64,000 bases of DNA from Linnemannia schmuckeri (GCA_029449235.1 JANATG010000009.1:682001-746000); one strand, 5' to 3'. Positions 23,882 to 37,203 are shown, counted from the first letter of the stretch. A program made the numbers and translations. The notes: generated by a model not told the origin, from the sequence alone.

Positions 23882-25663
23882 TGCTGAACGTGCGTCTTCT
23901 ATGAGAGGGAAGGAGTGGAGAGGAGGAGGGTGGTGGAGGAAGTAGGGTCAAGGAGGCAGATGGGAGGAGGGATGGAGCGAGGAGAGATGGGATAGAAGGA
24001 AGGAAAGAAGGACAAGGGTCAAAGAACAAGAAAAGAGAAAAGGAAAGAGAAAAGAAAAGAAAGAAAAACAGGCATTTTATGAATGGACTTTCTTTGGAGG
24101 AAAAGTGACCCTGTTCATTTTTTCTTTCTTTGACTGCTACTTATCGTGTGCAACATACACCCTTGTTCATAACTAACTTTTCTTCCCGAACACCCCTTTG
24201 TATCTCTGCCTTCGTTTCATCCATACTAAACAGGGCTGAAAGAAAAAATAAAAAATGCATCGTGTGCCCGTGAACACTAACTTGTTGAGAGCCCTCGCTG
24301 ACCCTTCTGTGTACTCTTTGCATAAGTAGAACTTGTTAGTCCTCTTCCTTGAATGGAGGCTGGAACTTGCGAATGGAAGGGTTAGATGTATCTATTCCCG
24401 AGTACTCGCCCTCAATTGCCCTTTCTTCTTTCTCCACTCTGCTACGCCGCACCAGTGGCCGCGGTCCCTGCTTGTTATTTGTGTCGATAGCTTGCTTACT
24501 TTTATCTGTCTTGGTTCTTTTATTTTTTCCTTCTCTTCGGGGTGTTTTCTCATTGTCGCCCTCAAAATAACAGAAAACAAGAATCACGGACAACAAATGG
24601 CCCCGAGTGCGTGCAAGTTTTCTCCGCATGTGTGTTTTGATATGATGTTTGTGTGTTGTGCTTGCTTGCCATGTCTGTACGACGCCAGTGGGAGCAAACA
24701 AGCAAACAAGCAAACAAACAAACCAAAAAATACATACAAAGAAAAAACGCCTGTCAGCTGTCGTCTTGGCTCCTTCTCTTCTTCCTGTCGACTCCATAAA
24801 CACCAAGATACTTGTTCTTTTCTCGATCATATTTTTTTTCTTATTTTGTGTGGTGCTATTGTTTCGAAGAACAATAAGAAAACGCCATTACTAACCTAGC
24901 TGCCAACCATCTCTTAGGTTTATTGTAACGGTCGGTTCTCAATTGCTGTTGTGTTAATTCACACGTTCACCACCCCCAAAAGGCGACTCTCATTAAAACA
25001 TAAGAAACTAACCAGGGCAAGAAAGGCGGCGGTAGTCATGTGGATGGGATAAGGACGATAAAATGATATGAGATAGTTCGGCAGCCCGCATGGATAAAAT
25101 GTACATGTACTGTACATGAACAATACACGATCAATCAATAGAGTTCGATGGCTAGGACGAGACACCCTCCTTTAAGTCGCACACACCTCCTCTTCTTGTT
25201 CCCTCCTTCTCACTTCCGCGTCTCTCCTGCTTCTTTGCGAAGCGCCCAATCCTATCAAAAATCCACACAAACAAACAAACAGCTGATTTCCTTATTACCT
25301 GTTGGATTCCCTTCCTTCTATCCTCGCCCAGACTTTTTTTAAAAAAAGGAAAGCGACTGACAAACAGTTTTGCCTTCTATCCATGGGTCCCCTTCGCCGC
25401 ATAGTCGGTCTAACCTAGGGCTCGCCACATTCTCCTACGCAAACCTGTTATCCTTAATAAGCACTATTACTGACCCAGTATAATATCATCAGTTTTCTGC
25501 ACGATTTTTTTTTTATTTGGTCGTTGGTACAAGGAACAATGAGAGTGGAAGGAGAAAAAGAATTGGTACATTACAGTGAAAGGTCCTTTGCAAGAAAAAA
25601 CAGTATCTCTTTCTCGTTTATAATTGTCTTGTTGGGGAAAGAGAAGGAAAGGGACCCAAGCAC
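23882..25663. other. Intergenic region upstream of the permease gene
   Basis: A GA-rich tract (~23890-24075) is the pyrimidine-rich leader of the permease gene on the opposite strand. (CAAA/CAAG)n repeats lie near 24694-24727. The remainder is AT-rich with no supported gene. The 3' flank of RAD23 forms the end. Confidence 0.5.
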
Positions 25664-27903
25664 TTATTGGAACTCCTCGTCCATGTCATCGTGGCCGTGG
25701 TCGAACAAGTAGTTGGCTGCCATCTGCTCGTCACGGTCGCATGCCAAGAAAGCCTCTACGGCGGTCTGGCGATCGAATCCAAGGCTCTCCAACTAATAGT
25801 TCAAAAATACAAAAGAATGAGTTAGAGAGGCGTGAAATGAGACAGACGCGTATGTCGACGATTCAACAGCGGCAACACAGACTCCAAGTGAGACTTACGC
25901 GCTGAATGGCCTCCTGCTCTTCCTGTGTGACATAGATGTGGTTGGCGCCTGCTGGTGGGAGGCCCTCATCGCCATCGTGTCCTTCGTTCAAGAGCTGCAA
26001 GAAAGCCTGCTGGTTTTGGTTGATGAGCTATGATGTGCATATCAAACAGTGTAGGAATGCAGAGTGAGAAAGACAGCTCCACGCTTTGCTATGTTTCATT
26101 GCTCAGGAACATTCACCAACGTGTCTCGTTACCTGCAACATTTGAGGATTGGTCTGACCGAGCTGAACCAAAAGGGGTTGCAACAATTCAGGGTTTTGCT
26201 GGACCATCTCGCGAATCTGCTGGAACTGGGGTTGCTCTCTCAGGAAGGCAAGGTTATCGGTGCTATCTCCTGCCCCTCCAGTCTCGGCAGAACGGCGAGC
26301 GTTGGCTGCAGCCTGGGCAGCGGCAGTGAAGAGGTTTTGTGGCTGAGCTGCAGTGGCAGTGGCGGGTGCAGCGCCGGCAGCGGCTGAGGCGGGAGTAGCG
26401 GTAGGGTTGGCGGGTGCAGCGGCGCCAGCAGCAGCAGGTGCGCGAGGGGCGGCAGGGGTAGGTGCGCTTGCCTGAGCCTGGAGATGATCAGGGATACCCT
26501 ACACAATGCACAAAAAGAAAAGAAATGAACGGTCAGTGTTTGCCTGATCTTGCAAAGAGTCAACTTGGTCAGAACAACAGAGTGGGATGAAAGTAATGGA
26601 CAGGGTGAATACTATCACATACGGTCATCAAGTATTCGACGGCTCTGTCGGGATTGTTGAAACTGGCTCTCATGGCGTTCATGCACTGCTCCCTGGGGAA
26701 GCCCATCTCCATCATGTTCTGGATAGCAGTCTCGAAATGGGTTCCAGTCACTAAATAGGAATAGCAAAATAAAATGACAAAGTAAATATCACACTCAGCA
26801 TCCATAGTATGCATCACCATTGCGTAGCATAAGAAAGAAATGAAAACGGCAATATATCACTTACAGAGAGCGTTGTCAGCAGAAGTTGGGGCCGTAGGCT
26901 CGGCAGAGACTGCAGGGGTAGGGTTCTCTCCGACAACAGGGGCAGCGGTAGCGGCAGCGGGTGTTGCCTCGACGGGTGCCTGTGCAACAGGTGCGGAAGG
27001 AGTGGGTGCTGCGGGTGCTGCGGGTGCTGCGGCGGAGGCGGGGGCGGGTGTGGTCGAAGCAGCGGTGGGTGCAGCAGCCTTGGGAGCAGGTGCAGCCTTG
27101 GGCTATGTGTCAAGCAGAATCAAATATTGTTTCCAGTCAGTCGTCTTGTTCCAATATGAATTCCGATTGTCATCCTGTCAGTGTCCTTCTGCGCAAGTGT
27201 AGCTTGCTATCATAGTTCCAGCCTTACCTTGGTGACCATAATCACCAAAAAGTCCTTCTCTGTGATGTTGTATTGCGACACTGGGTTTTCATCAGCAAGG
27301 ATCTTTCCTATTGTTTGCCAAAGAAAATATACAACAAATGTCGTTTAGTCTGCAGGTAATAGATGATATAATCTGAACAATGAGTGCACACAAAGGGTTT
27401 CACCCTATGGCCCATAGTGAGCAGAACTTGCCTGAGAAGATAAGCTTCTGGCTGGAGACGGGGTGACCTTGAAGCTGCTCGACCTTCTCCTTGATTGTGA
27501 GGACCTAAGACATCGACAAAATACATCCGTGTACACGAGTCAGTTCGTATCTTATATGTCACAGGAGTGTCCGGAAAGGTAAAAAAGGCGCAGGCACTGG
27601 CGCCCGTCCCAGGTCTCGTTCAAAGAGCAACACGTTCGGTCATTGGCTTCCTGGTGGTCGAATCTGTGTGGTGACGAGGCACTTGTTGAGCTTGCTGCTG
27701 TTGCTGTTGTCGCGTTACACACTCCCTTCGTGCTGTTTCTTCTTCTGCCTCTGCGCCGCCAAGTCCACAGGTCAGAAGTTGGCTTTAGTCAGACATTGCT
27801 TGCTTGTTGCTGTAGGGTGTTTGGTGCTTTTATGTACCTTGTCGGACTCTTCGACCTCGACCTTGAATGACTCCTGCTTGAGTGTCTTGATGGTGATTTG
27901 CAT
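25664..27903 (-). CDS. RAD23: Rad23, UBL-UBA proteasome shuttle and DNA-repair protein
   Basis: Eight exons, complement(25664..25792, 25899..26027, 26133..26498, 26623..26750, 26865..27102, 27228..27307, 27432..27504, 27838..27903), give 402 residues. The N-terminal UBL (1-73) starts MQITIKTLKQESFKVEVE. After an Ala/Pro/Thr linker come UBA1 (~155-195, with MMEMGFPREQCMNAMRA), an XPC-binding/STI1-like region (~270-332, FLREQPQFQQIREMVQQNPE), and a C-terminal UBA2 (~361-400, LESLGFDRQTAVEAFLACDR). It brings polyubiquitinated proteins to the 26S proteasome and stabilises Rad4/XPC in nucleotide-excision repair. The second intron (27308..27431) uses a GC donor (CAG|GCAAGT), needed to keep frame. 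It is divergent from API5. Confidence 0.95.
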
Positions 27904-28497
27904 TGTATATGTCTCTTGTTGTTGTTATATGATAGTTGAGTATTCCTGAACGTCGGTGTTGGTTTCGATGTAAGGGTTGTTGTTGTTATCGTATTTCAGG
28001 GAAAAAAAAAAAAAAAAAAAAAAAAAGTGTTCGACAAAGAAGTGTGTGGATAAAAGTAAGAAAGAAGGCGTCGCAGGCGTTTTTCTTCCTTTTTTTCTTG
28101 CTGACGTGGTCGTGGCCGTGATTTTTTTCTCTGGTCATTTTGAAGCAAGTCACAAATTCGACCGAAAAAAGAAAAAGGGGGCAGCAGGGCACATTCTTTT
28201 TCTTCTCTTGCTCTCGTCTGTCTGTCTGTCTGTCTGGTGTTCGATCGTTCAACAACCTACGCCCCTTTGTCTTTCCCGCCGCCCCTCACTCCTCCCTCCT
28301 CACTCCCCCCATCCGCGTCGACATTCCCCCTACAAAAAAGGTAAAACCAACAATGACACTACTCAACAATGACAGACCTCGCATGCACTCATACTCGTCC
28401 CTCTCTTCTTGCCGAGCAACGCCATTGACTTTTTTTTATCTCTCCTGTTCTAGTCTGCCTAATTACCCATTCCTTATTGCTTGCCACAATCGACAAA
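27904..28497. promoter_or_regulatory. Shared RAD23/API5 promoter region
   Basis: This 594-bp divergent region has (GTT)n near 27970-27988, a 25-A run (28002-28026), a (CTGT)n repeat at 28215-28234 and a CT-rich tract (28260-28335) on the API5 strand. No gene is seen. Confidence 0.6.
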
Positions 28498-31400
28498 ATG
28501 GCTGACCTCGATGCAATCTACAACGCATACAACGAAATCACGGATGCCAGAGAAAATGCACCTCAGGTACTTGAAAGGCGGACTCTTAGTCCACCTTGCA
28601 ACATATGTAGATACGTTGTCTGTCAAAACTACTGTTCAGAGCAATTATTGACCATGTCTATACTCTACGCTTTCGCGTATAGCACGTGGAGGCATACTCC
28701 CAGATCATTGCGGGTGCACAAGGAACTGAGGGCACAAAGAGGCTTGCAGCACAGTATGGACTCATTTAGATAAACGCGAAGGATGGAAATGGACTCACTC
28801 ATACTATGGACTCAAGTCAAGGAAGACATCTCGCTAACCAGGATATTCCCTTTATATTTATTACGAACCAGATTTATCCCGGTCTTTTTCAAGTACTTTC
28901 CTGACCTTCACTCAAGGGCTATTGACGGAATGTTTGACCTCTGCGAAGACTTGTTGACTGTGGTAACTACTTACTCGGGATATCAATGCACACACCAAAA
29001 CACCACGCACAATCGATCTGAATATTAGAGAGCTCATACAGCAACCTTTTTTGACTCAATCTCGGACAATATAGGTACGACAAACAGCGATCAAGAGTCT
29101 TCCCTCGCTCTGCAGGGATGGACCACAACACACAATTAAGATAGCTGATGTTCTCTGCCAACTTCTTCAACTTGGTAAGGCAAAAGGGTCATCTTCATAA
29201 CTTATACTACGCGATCGATCATCTCTGGATGTAGCCTAACACCTGACTTTTTTGTACTAACCTACTAGACGACGAAGACTTGGTGATTGTTCAGGAAGCA
29301 TTACAGACGCTGCTAGTACAGAGTCCACGAGGTGAGTCCTTCAAAGCGCATTTTTTTGTTAAAATTGTTTGTGTGTATGCAGAATTTATCAGCTTCTTCC
29401 AAACTAATGAAAAGGTGTTCCGTGAATCACTTTAGAGGTGCTGGCTGTGCTTTTTACGCAAGGGATCAAAGGAGTCGAGCTGCGGGATAAGACTATGACC
29501 TTTATCACCAACCAAGTCGCCACAGTGTTTAGGACAGGACTTGTGTCGGACCCAGAGATCGAGCTGTTCTTTGTTGATGAGATGCGAAAGGTATGTCTCC
29601 CCTCTTATCACTGCATACACTTGAAGAAAAGAAGGCACCAAGCTTTTGCTAACTCTCGTTTTTCGTTTCTACATATCCTCCTTTCTCGTAGGCTATGGGT
29701 TCCGTCTCGGACAACGAACTGGAAGTCTTCGCAAAGATTATTATGCAGACAAAACTTTACAAAACCGGAAAACTGGAGGACCTGACGGGACTTTCACATA
29801 TATACGTAGCGCACATTACATCTGAAGTACCATGGAATGTAAGCAGTTCCTTTCCTGGACATTTCGCTCAAAGGTGTTCGTGGAACTGTAGATAAGGATT
29901 ATACTTACAGGTTCTTGACTATTTGAAATAGATTCAAAATCCGGATTCGATCAAACGGGTTCTCGTGGCAGGAAAACTCTCGATGCCTCTTTTTCAGGTA
30001 TGCCTCGTTCGATTGAACTGAGTAATGTATTACTATATGAGGTTGGAGTCTTACGTTTCTACGGTGTACTTACTCATGTCTGCCTATCTTCTAGCGTAAC
30101 ATCTCGGCGGACGCGCTTCTGGAGTTCTTTGCTACCCACATTCTCCCTCGCAGTGAATTTGAGCAATTGACGGACAAGCAGAGGGCACATGTCTTGCGAC
30201 TTTACACCGACAGCATCACTACAGGACATCCTTTGCCATCGATGCTGAAACAGGCGGGCGGACTTTTGGGCGACCTCCTCGTGGTATGTATGCAGGTGTG
30301 GCTTTGCCCTGACCACATGACGTGGCGGACAAAAAGTCAATTGCATAGTAGTCCTAAGCTAATCAATCCTCTCCCCTCTCCGTCCCTAGATGACTGTTCC
30401 TGCTGAACAAGACAGCACTACCCCTGTCGAGTTTGCACAGGTCGAATGCTTGGTCCTTGCCCTCAATTTGTTCACTAAGGCAAGTGAAAGGCCTCATGTC
30501 CCTGTTGTGTAACTCTGTGAAATCAAATAACAATGACGTGCTCATGCAGCGAACTAACCGTATTCGGTCATCGCCTATGGCTGTCTTTTTGTTTTTTGTT
30601 TTTGTTTTCTAGGATCCTGATCTGCTCGAAAGAGACGACCTTGTCGTAAGGTAAACCGACGCTTGCATCGTCTAGTCAGTCGAATATGAATACGCGTGAA
30701 ACAAAAAAAAGTCCGACTCTGACACTTTAGCATTTTGCTACACTATTTGTATTAGATTCAGGAACCTGTACAACTTCACACAGATTCAACTCTCAAGCAT
30801 AAAACAGGCTATCAAAACAGCGTCGTCAAAGATACCGCAAGATGCCGAACAAGCTGCAACGATTAAGACGCTCACAAGAACCCAGACTATCCACAACAAC
30901 ATTCATACCCTTGTCAAGGCAAGTGAATAAGCCTTTTGTTCTTTGAGCTACCCTATTTTTCACTTGCATGACAACGACGTGTGCTTACCTTTGTGCTCAT
31001 TTCGGCTGATTTAGGAGTTCTTGAAGCCCAAGACGTTATGGACCAAACATGTCCTCCATCCATCGTGGAAGCCAGCACCTGAGTCAACCCAATCAATTAC
31101 TCCAAAGTTGGTAGCAACGTGGAAGCTTGCCACTGCAAGTCCTCTTAGCGTTGTCAAACCAGCCGCCAATCCAACAACAAAATCAAGCGCCAAGTCAGCA
31201 ACGCAACCTGATACCAAGCCCGGAGCAAAACCTACGCCACAACGTCAGCAACCTTCTACGTCACAACAGCAACAGCAGCAAAGCGCATTGAACAAGCGGA
31301 AAGCCGAGCCGGAAACGAATAGCAAGCAAAAGAGGCCCAAGATTACTCGCCCACAAGGGTCTGGTGTGGGTGGTTTGCTGGCTGGGAGCAGCAGTCCTGG

Positions 31401-31758
31401 TAGTCAAGGTCCGAAGGGAGCGAAGCAACCGCAGTTTCAACAGCAAGTTCAGGGACAGACACACCAGGGACAGTCACTGATACACGCACAGGCACAGGCA
31501 CAACAGAAACAGAAGCAGCAACCAGTTCAAAAACATCAACTGCCAAAGCAGCCACCTCAGACTTTGAAGCAACGCGGTCAGTCGTCACCGAAGAGATCTC
31601 CCAAGGTATCGCCCAAATCATCGCCTCGAGTTATTCATGGATTACAGCAGCAAGGAAAGAGGAGTACGTATGGCTTTGGCAACGGGGCCAGCGGTGCAGG
31701 AGGGTCGAGAAACGGACGTCGGGATACCAACAGGATCAACTTTTTGCAGCCGCGCTAA
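28498..31758 (+). CDS. API5: Api5/AAC-11 family apoptosis-inhibitor-like protein
   Basis: Thirteen exons: 28498..28566, 28683..28753, 28872..28962, 29075..29174, 29269..29331, 29436..29590, 29692..29838, 29932..29997, 30095..30283, 30390..30479, 30613..30650, 30756..30918, 31015..31758. They give 661 residues. The first ~480 residues align with the HEAT/ARM-like helical repeats of API5: an N-terminal Y-N-x-Y-x-x-I-T-D-A, KRLAAQFIPVFFKYFPDL, DLCEDLLTVVRQTAIKSLP, and VECLVLALNLFTK. The C-terminus is a long Gln/Pro/Ser/Lys-rich tail with an NLS-like NKRKAEPETNSKQKRPKITR, so it is longer than the ~520-residue animal proteins. API5 is a nuclear scaffold in survival and mRNA export; the fungal role is unknown. 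Two introns start with GC (AAG|GCAAGT at 30480 and 30919). Confidence 0.9.
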
Positions 31759-31785
31759 GGACGAAATGTCTCAGCGCCTTGCTCC

Positions 31786-31791
31786 AATAAA
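31786..31791 (+). terminator. Polyadenylation signal, API5
   Basis: AATAAA lies 28 bp after the API5 stop codon. Confidence 0.55.
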
Positions 31792-32347
31792 AGTATTGGC
31801 TACGATGACATGAACACAGTGTCCATAACACGATGGAGCCGGCTTGGCAGCCCTTTGCTGTTTAGTGATGATAATAATAATGATTATGAAGGTGGGGGTC
31901 TTTTGAAAGGGTCCAGTTTTGTATTCTTCGAGGTAGAGAAAACTGTTCTTTCTTCTGAGATGTGTGTATTGTACTTTATAGCACTCAATGGAGTAAAGAT
32001 CAGGTCAGAAAGAAGGGAAAAAGCCACATGGTTGATTATGATCCATGCCCTGACAGACGGACAGACAGATAGTTAGTCGGTCGAATAGAATGAAGTAGAG
32101 CGAACCTCTTTTTTTTTTTGTTTCTTTTTCCCTTTCTCCTTTGTTTTCAATTTTTCTTTTTCTTTTTCTTTTTCTTTTTCTCTTCCTCTTTCACCTCTTA
32201 TCCTCCTCCCTCCACCCACTCACTTCACCCCCCTGCACTCTTGCTATACCCTCCCTCCATTCTTACTTCACTACCACCCATCACCACCACACTACATTTA
32301 CCCTCGGCTCCCTTCACCCTCTTGCACCAAACCAACAACCACCAGCC
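31792..32347. promoter_or_regulatory. API5 3' flank and MAPKK promoter/leader
   Basis: From ~32105 it becomes strongly CT-rich, with (CTTTTT)n at 32150-32180, up to the MAPKK start codon. No other gene is seen. Confidence 0.55.
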
Positions 32348-35300
32348 ATGAACAACTTCCCTCGCGGCAATGCCCCCCAGCCTGCGCGTCGCGCCCCTCC
32401 TCGCATGACCCTCTCACAAATGACCGGAGGCGCCCCTGTCCCAAAGCCAGAGACCCCCTTCTCCAACTTTTCTCGCTTCGTGTAAGTTCAACTTATTTTT
32501 ATATGCTGTGGTTTGACGACAGAGTGCAGTAGCAGCAACAACACCACCCTGCTTCTCTCTTCTCACTCTCTCTATCTGCCTCTGTCGTCATTGGTACACA
32601 CCCTCTCCCCTGTTACAAAGGGGAAGGACGAGGAGTGATGCAAACAACTGATCTGGATCACTGTGCTCAATCAACTACGGCGTAAAAAAAAAGTTGACGT
32701 ATTTATTTTCTTTCATTCTTCTTTTTTTTTTTTACTTATTTGCCCCATTACACACCACTTTCGAAACACGGCGGATCGTTCATGGCTCTGGCAACAGTGA
32801 TCCTTCTGGAAAACTTAACTTCAATGGAAAGGCGATTCTGCATTCTGACGGCGTCGACTTTAGCAATGGAAACAGCTTCAAGATCAACATGGAAGAGCTC
32901 AAGTTGCTCGAGGAGCTCGGCAAAGGACAGTACGGTACTGTACAGAAGGTCTATCACAAACCCACCAATGTCATCATGGCTATGAAGGTAATCATTACTC
33001 CTCCTCTTTCTCACCCCGCCTTTCCTGTCTTGTTGTCGACTTTCCACACTTTGGCCCTTTATCACTAGCTTTCTTTCCGCCTCCCTTCCCCCTTCGTTTT
33101 ATTTCAATGGCAGTGACATTGGGGCGTGGTGGATAGCAATGATGCGTATGTCGGTGTCTGTGTGCGTATGTGTGTGTGTCAATGTGTATGTGTCAGTGTG
33201 TGTGCGCTGGCTGTACTATGCTGGCATCTGTTGCTGTTGATATTGTTGTTGTGTTGTGCTTTTTCGCCTTTTCGTCATTCAATGCACATTCAAGTTGAGC
33301 ACAAGACAAAAGGGTAAAAAAAAAAGAAAATCGGGTTGGACCAATCGCCAGTCATCCTGTGCCTGTTCTGTCTCCCTTCTTTCTTCCCCTTCCTTTTTCC
33401 TCTTGCCCTTCGACCGGACATGCTCTGACTCTTACACTTGAAGTGGGAGGCACGCGCAAACTGAACTGCCGCGCAAGCCGCTGCAGGGGTTTCTTCCCTT
33501 TCTTTTTTTGTCAATGTTGTTGCCAGTATGTGTTGACTTGTGTTTGCTGGTACGCATTGTGGTTGTTGTGGTGTTGATTGCGCTCTGCGTCTCTGTCTAT
33601 CAGCTATATACTGGTCTCAATGCACGAAGGGTTTTGTTTTTTGCTCGTTTCCATTCTCCTGTCTCCACCCATCCCCCTCATTTTGTCGCAGTCGCACTCC
33701 TTCCCTCTCCCCCTTCGTTTTTTTTTGTCCGCGTACTCTTTTTTTCTTCTATTCATGACTGTCATTCCTCCGTTGACTTTTTTTCGATCTGGGGCTGTTG
33801 CAAGTCGACAGTAAGAAAAATTATTTCGCCTCATCCATCTTCCCGTTGTCCCTGACTGACCCCGGGAAATCAAATCGAAGTAGGCATGGAGTATCATCAT
33901 CGACTTGTCATGGACGGACTCACAGGGTCCTGACGCGGCGCTCTCTCTTTCTCTCGGAGACAATTGAGAATTGGACCTATGATGGAATTGTTCAGAACAC
34001 CACACAAAGAGTCGAGCGTGTACCTGTTTTGCTCTCAATTATTGTGAAAAAAAAAAAAAAAAAAAAAAATTGCAATATTTGACTGGAGACTAGGCTTGAT
34101 ACGGCAGACGAATTAGTGTTCGGAAGATGTTACAGTCCCTTCGCCACTCTTCTTTTTTTGTTGCTGTTGTTGTTGTTGTTGTTGTTGTTGTTTTTGTATG
34201 TTTTCTTTTCCCTTTTATTCGTGTGCAATTACAATTATGTTTTGTTATTTTTATGAAAAAGAATGGAAAGGAGTTGGGTCCAAACCAAAGGATAGTCCTA
34301 ATCTACTTTATTTAATTAAATTTGCCGATTCACCTCTAGGAAACTCGCCTTGAACTGGATCAGAGCAAACTCAACTCGATCTTAATGGAGCTGGATGTCC
34401 TCCACAAGTCGCAGAGCCCCTACATCGTGGACTTTTATGGCGCCTTTTTCATCGAAACCTGTGTCTACTACTGCATGGAATACATGGACGCTGGATCGCT
34501 CGACAAGTTGTACCAGATCGGTGTTCCTGAGGACATTCTTTCAAACATCACCCTTTCGGTATGATTCATACACAGCTTGGAAGAACAGATGTGGTTTTCG
34601 CACTGACAAAAAACAACAACTGAAGAACAGAGGATGTACCCCGACCATTGTGAGCTCGCGACTGATCAATTTACATTTTGCTCCTTTTCTCCGTTTTTTA
34701 GATGGTCAGGGGCCTCAAGTTCCTTAAAGATGAGCTCTCTATCATTCACCGAGGTACGACGAGGGCGTTTTTTTTCTTCTTTAATCGTGTTGCAAAGTCC
34801 GATGAGGCGTCATGTAGGCCAAGAGTATTCACAATGTCGTACCACTACACATTCTTTCGTTTTGGATCTGATCTTATACTAGATGTCAAGCCCACGAATG
34901 TCTTGGTGAACTCACAAGGACAGGTTAAACTTTGCGACTTTGGAGTCTCTGGACAGCTTGTTCAATCTATGGCAAAGACTCACATCGGTTGTCAGAGCTA
35001 CATGGCTGTAAGTGTTATTAACAGGACTGGACATTACCTATTTCGATTTATTCATTCCTGCCAGTTGCCACCATTTGCCACCATTTTTCCACATTACTGA
35101 TAATTCCATCCATCCATCTCATATGTGGTTAGCCTGAACGCATTTCACAAGGACAGACATACACGGTTCAGTCGGACGTTTGGTCGTTGGGCTTGTCGAT
35201 TCTGGAAACTGCTGAGGGCTCATACCCATATCCACCCGAGAAATATAATAGTGTCTTTGCGCAGCTCAGCGCCATTGTTGGCAACCCACCCCCTGCCCTC

Positions 35301-35629
35301 CCTGACAGCTACTCTGAGGACGCTCGTTCCTTTGTCGCCCTTTGCTTACTCAAGGATGCCAAGGAGCGTCCCACATATGCAGCCCTTCTGGTACGTTTTT
35401 AAATCTGGGATATATATGAGTAATCGACTGTACCTCATGCCATTATGAAAGTAATGATGTTAACACCTTCTCGCCATAATCTTCATGAACTTAATAGGAG
35501 CATCCATTCTTGACGAAATACCTGGATACAGAGGTTGATATGAAGGGATGGGCAGTGAAGGCCATGGAGGCAAGGTTCGCACGCGAGGAGGAGGAGAAGA
35601 AGAAGGGAGGAGTGCCTCCATCGTCATAG
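32348..35629 (+). CDS. PBS2: Pbs2-type MAP kinase kinase (HOG pathway)
   Basis: Seven exons, 32348..32481, 32798..32987, 34340..34558, 34702..34753, 34883..35007, 35133..35390, 35498..35629, give 369 residues. Kinase motifs: glycine loop LGKGQYGTV (85-93), Lys108 in MAMK, catalytic loop HRDVKPTN (197-204), DFG (217-219). The activation loop reads LVQSMAKTHIGCQSYM, with the Pbs2-type S-x-AKT pair (S227, T231), then PERI. This signature separates it from Mkk1/2 and Ste7. It should phosphorylate a Hog1/p38-type MAPK in osmotic stress. It is much shorter than yeast Pbs2 because the N-terminus before the kinase is only ~80 residues, so the Sho1-binding and long docking regions are missing or replaced. 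The second intron is 1,352 nt. Confidence 0.88.
32988..34339 (+). other. 1.35-kb intron of the MAPKK gene
   Basis: It starts GTAATC and ends CTCTAG. It contains (GT)n-like DNA (33150-33210), a long CT-rich part, a 23-A run (34047-34069) and a (TTG)n repeat (34159-34192). It is about ten times longer than neighbouring introns. No open frame or RNA gene is supported in it. Confidence 0.6.
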
Positions 35630-36755
35630 AACCTGGAGTGGGGAGGCATGGGTCAGAGTTGGGAGGTGAACGCACAGTGTCGTCTACTATTTTGTCTCAG
35701 TGGATACGTGTGCCGGAACAATGCAAGCCTGCCTGGCCTTTAGCACCTTAGATAAAATAACGCAAAAAAAAAAAAAAAAAAAAAAAAAGAAAAAGTAACA
35801 TCCTCATTCATTGTTATTGTTGTAGGATATAGTGGGTTCCAGAGGAGTTTTTCCTCTGTCTGATATCAATTCGTGTCTTTGTTCCAGAACAGCACCAGTA
35901 CCAGAGTGGGTTGATATTCAAGCGAGACTGATAGAGTCTCTATGATCATTTCGAAGGAACAGAGCAAGGACATCCTCTTGACTTTTTCTCTTTTCAGCTT
36001 TGAATTTTTCTCAACACGTTGCAGGCGGTACCTTTCTGCCTTTTTTTTACGTCTGTCCCGCACGCAGCCAATGTAAGAATGATATCTCTTCTAATTCTTT
36101 TTATATTCTTTACCCTTCGCTCCTTCCCAACCCATTTCTCTCTTCACAACCACCTTCGACTCAACTTCCTCTCTCTCTCCCGGCAAGTCACCTCGAAACC
36201 TTCTCTTCTTTCGAACAAACCCACTTGGACAAGACTGCAAATCAACAAGAATACTCAATCCCCCTCTAATCCTTATCCAACTCCATCCCCTGCGCCCCTT
36301 ACTCATACCCTCCTTGCACTCTTACTTTTCCTTCTTGTCTTTCAAGCGAGCCCGAGCGCGGAGATACTGTTTGTTGAGGAGGCTGTCAAACGACAACCGA
36401 TTCTTCCGGAAGGGTCTTCTTCGTCCTTGCTATTGCTTCCTTTTTTTTTGCAGTTGATACTCTTTCCACTTGTGTCGCGATTCTCTCCTTTATGCTATTT
36501 GCTCCTTTCTTTTAGTGGTGGTTCCCTCTCGTGTGTGTGTTGGAACCCTTTCCATGGCGCCATCGAACCTTTTCCATTTGCGGATTGATTTTTTTTTTCT
36601 GCGTGGCGATTTTTTCTTTGTTCCTTTTCTCGCGTGGCAGTCTTGGCCATCGCTGGCATAATCTTGGCTTGTTATTTTTGAAAGCGAGTGTGTTCAGCGT
36701 TAGTGAAGGTTCTCTCGTAGTACCTCATTCCCCCCACGTTTTCAAGTCGGTTGAG

Positions 36756-36791
<36 letters not shown>

Positions 36792-37203
36792 GATTGCAAT
36801 GCCAAATTTGGGTCGAGGAAAAACTTAAGCCAAGAAGGATCAAGAAATCATGAAAACAAGATCCAAGTTCAGGTTGATGCAAGCGCAAATTCAAGATACG
36901 AGGTAAATGTATTGTTTGTTCGTTTTTCTGCTCGCTTTTTGTTTGCATGGATAGAGCACAGAATGGTATCCTGAAGATTTCACGACGGTGGATGAAGAAT
37001 GGCCGTTTGGTTACTCGGTTCCTGGGGGCCGTATCAGGGGACAAGGTTTTTTTTTAAAGGCACCATTTGGCTTGCAATCTCCACGCGATGTGCCCGGACA
37101 ACTATGCTTCTCCTTTAAAAAGCATATGCTAACGGCGAGCCAACACACAAAAATAAAAAACAAATAATCAAAAAGAACGTTGATGCTAAACATTGTTTGT
37201 AGT
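35630..37203. other. Intergenic region with two long A runs
   Basis: A runs of 25 (35764-35788) and 35 (36756-36790) are present, with a CT-rich tract between 36090 and 36480. Open frames here are hydrophobic artefacts of the CT tract. The end contains the 3' flank of the PPR gene. Confidence 0.5.

Noticed and set aside
24336..24899. Overlapping frames on both strands
   Set aside because: Open on both strands, low complexity, no homology; typical chance frames.
36019..36588. 189-codon hydrophobic frame
   Set aside because: CT-rich leader-like DNA; no start context, no family, and composition explains the length.
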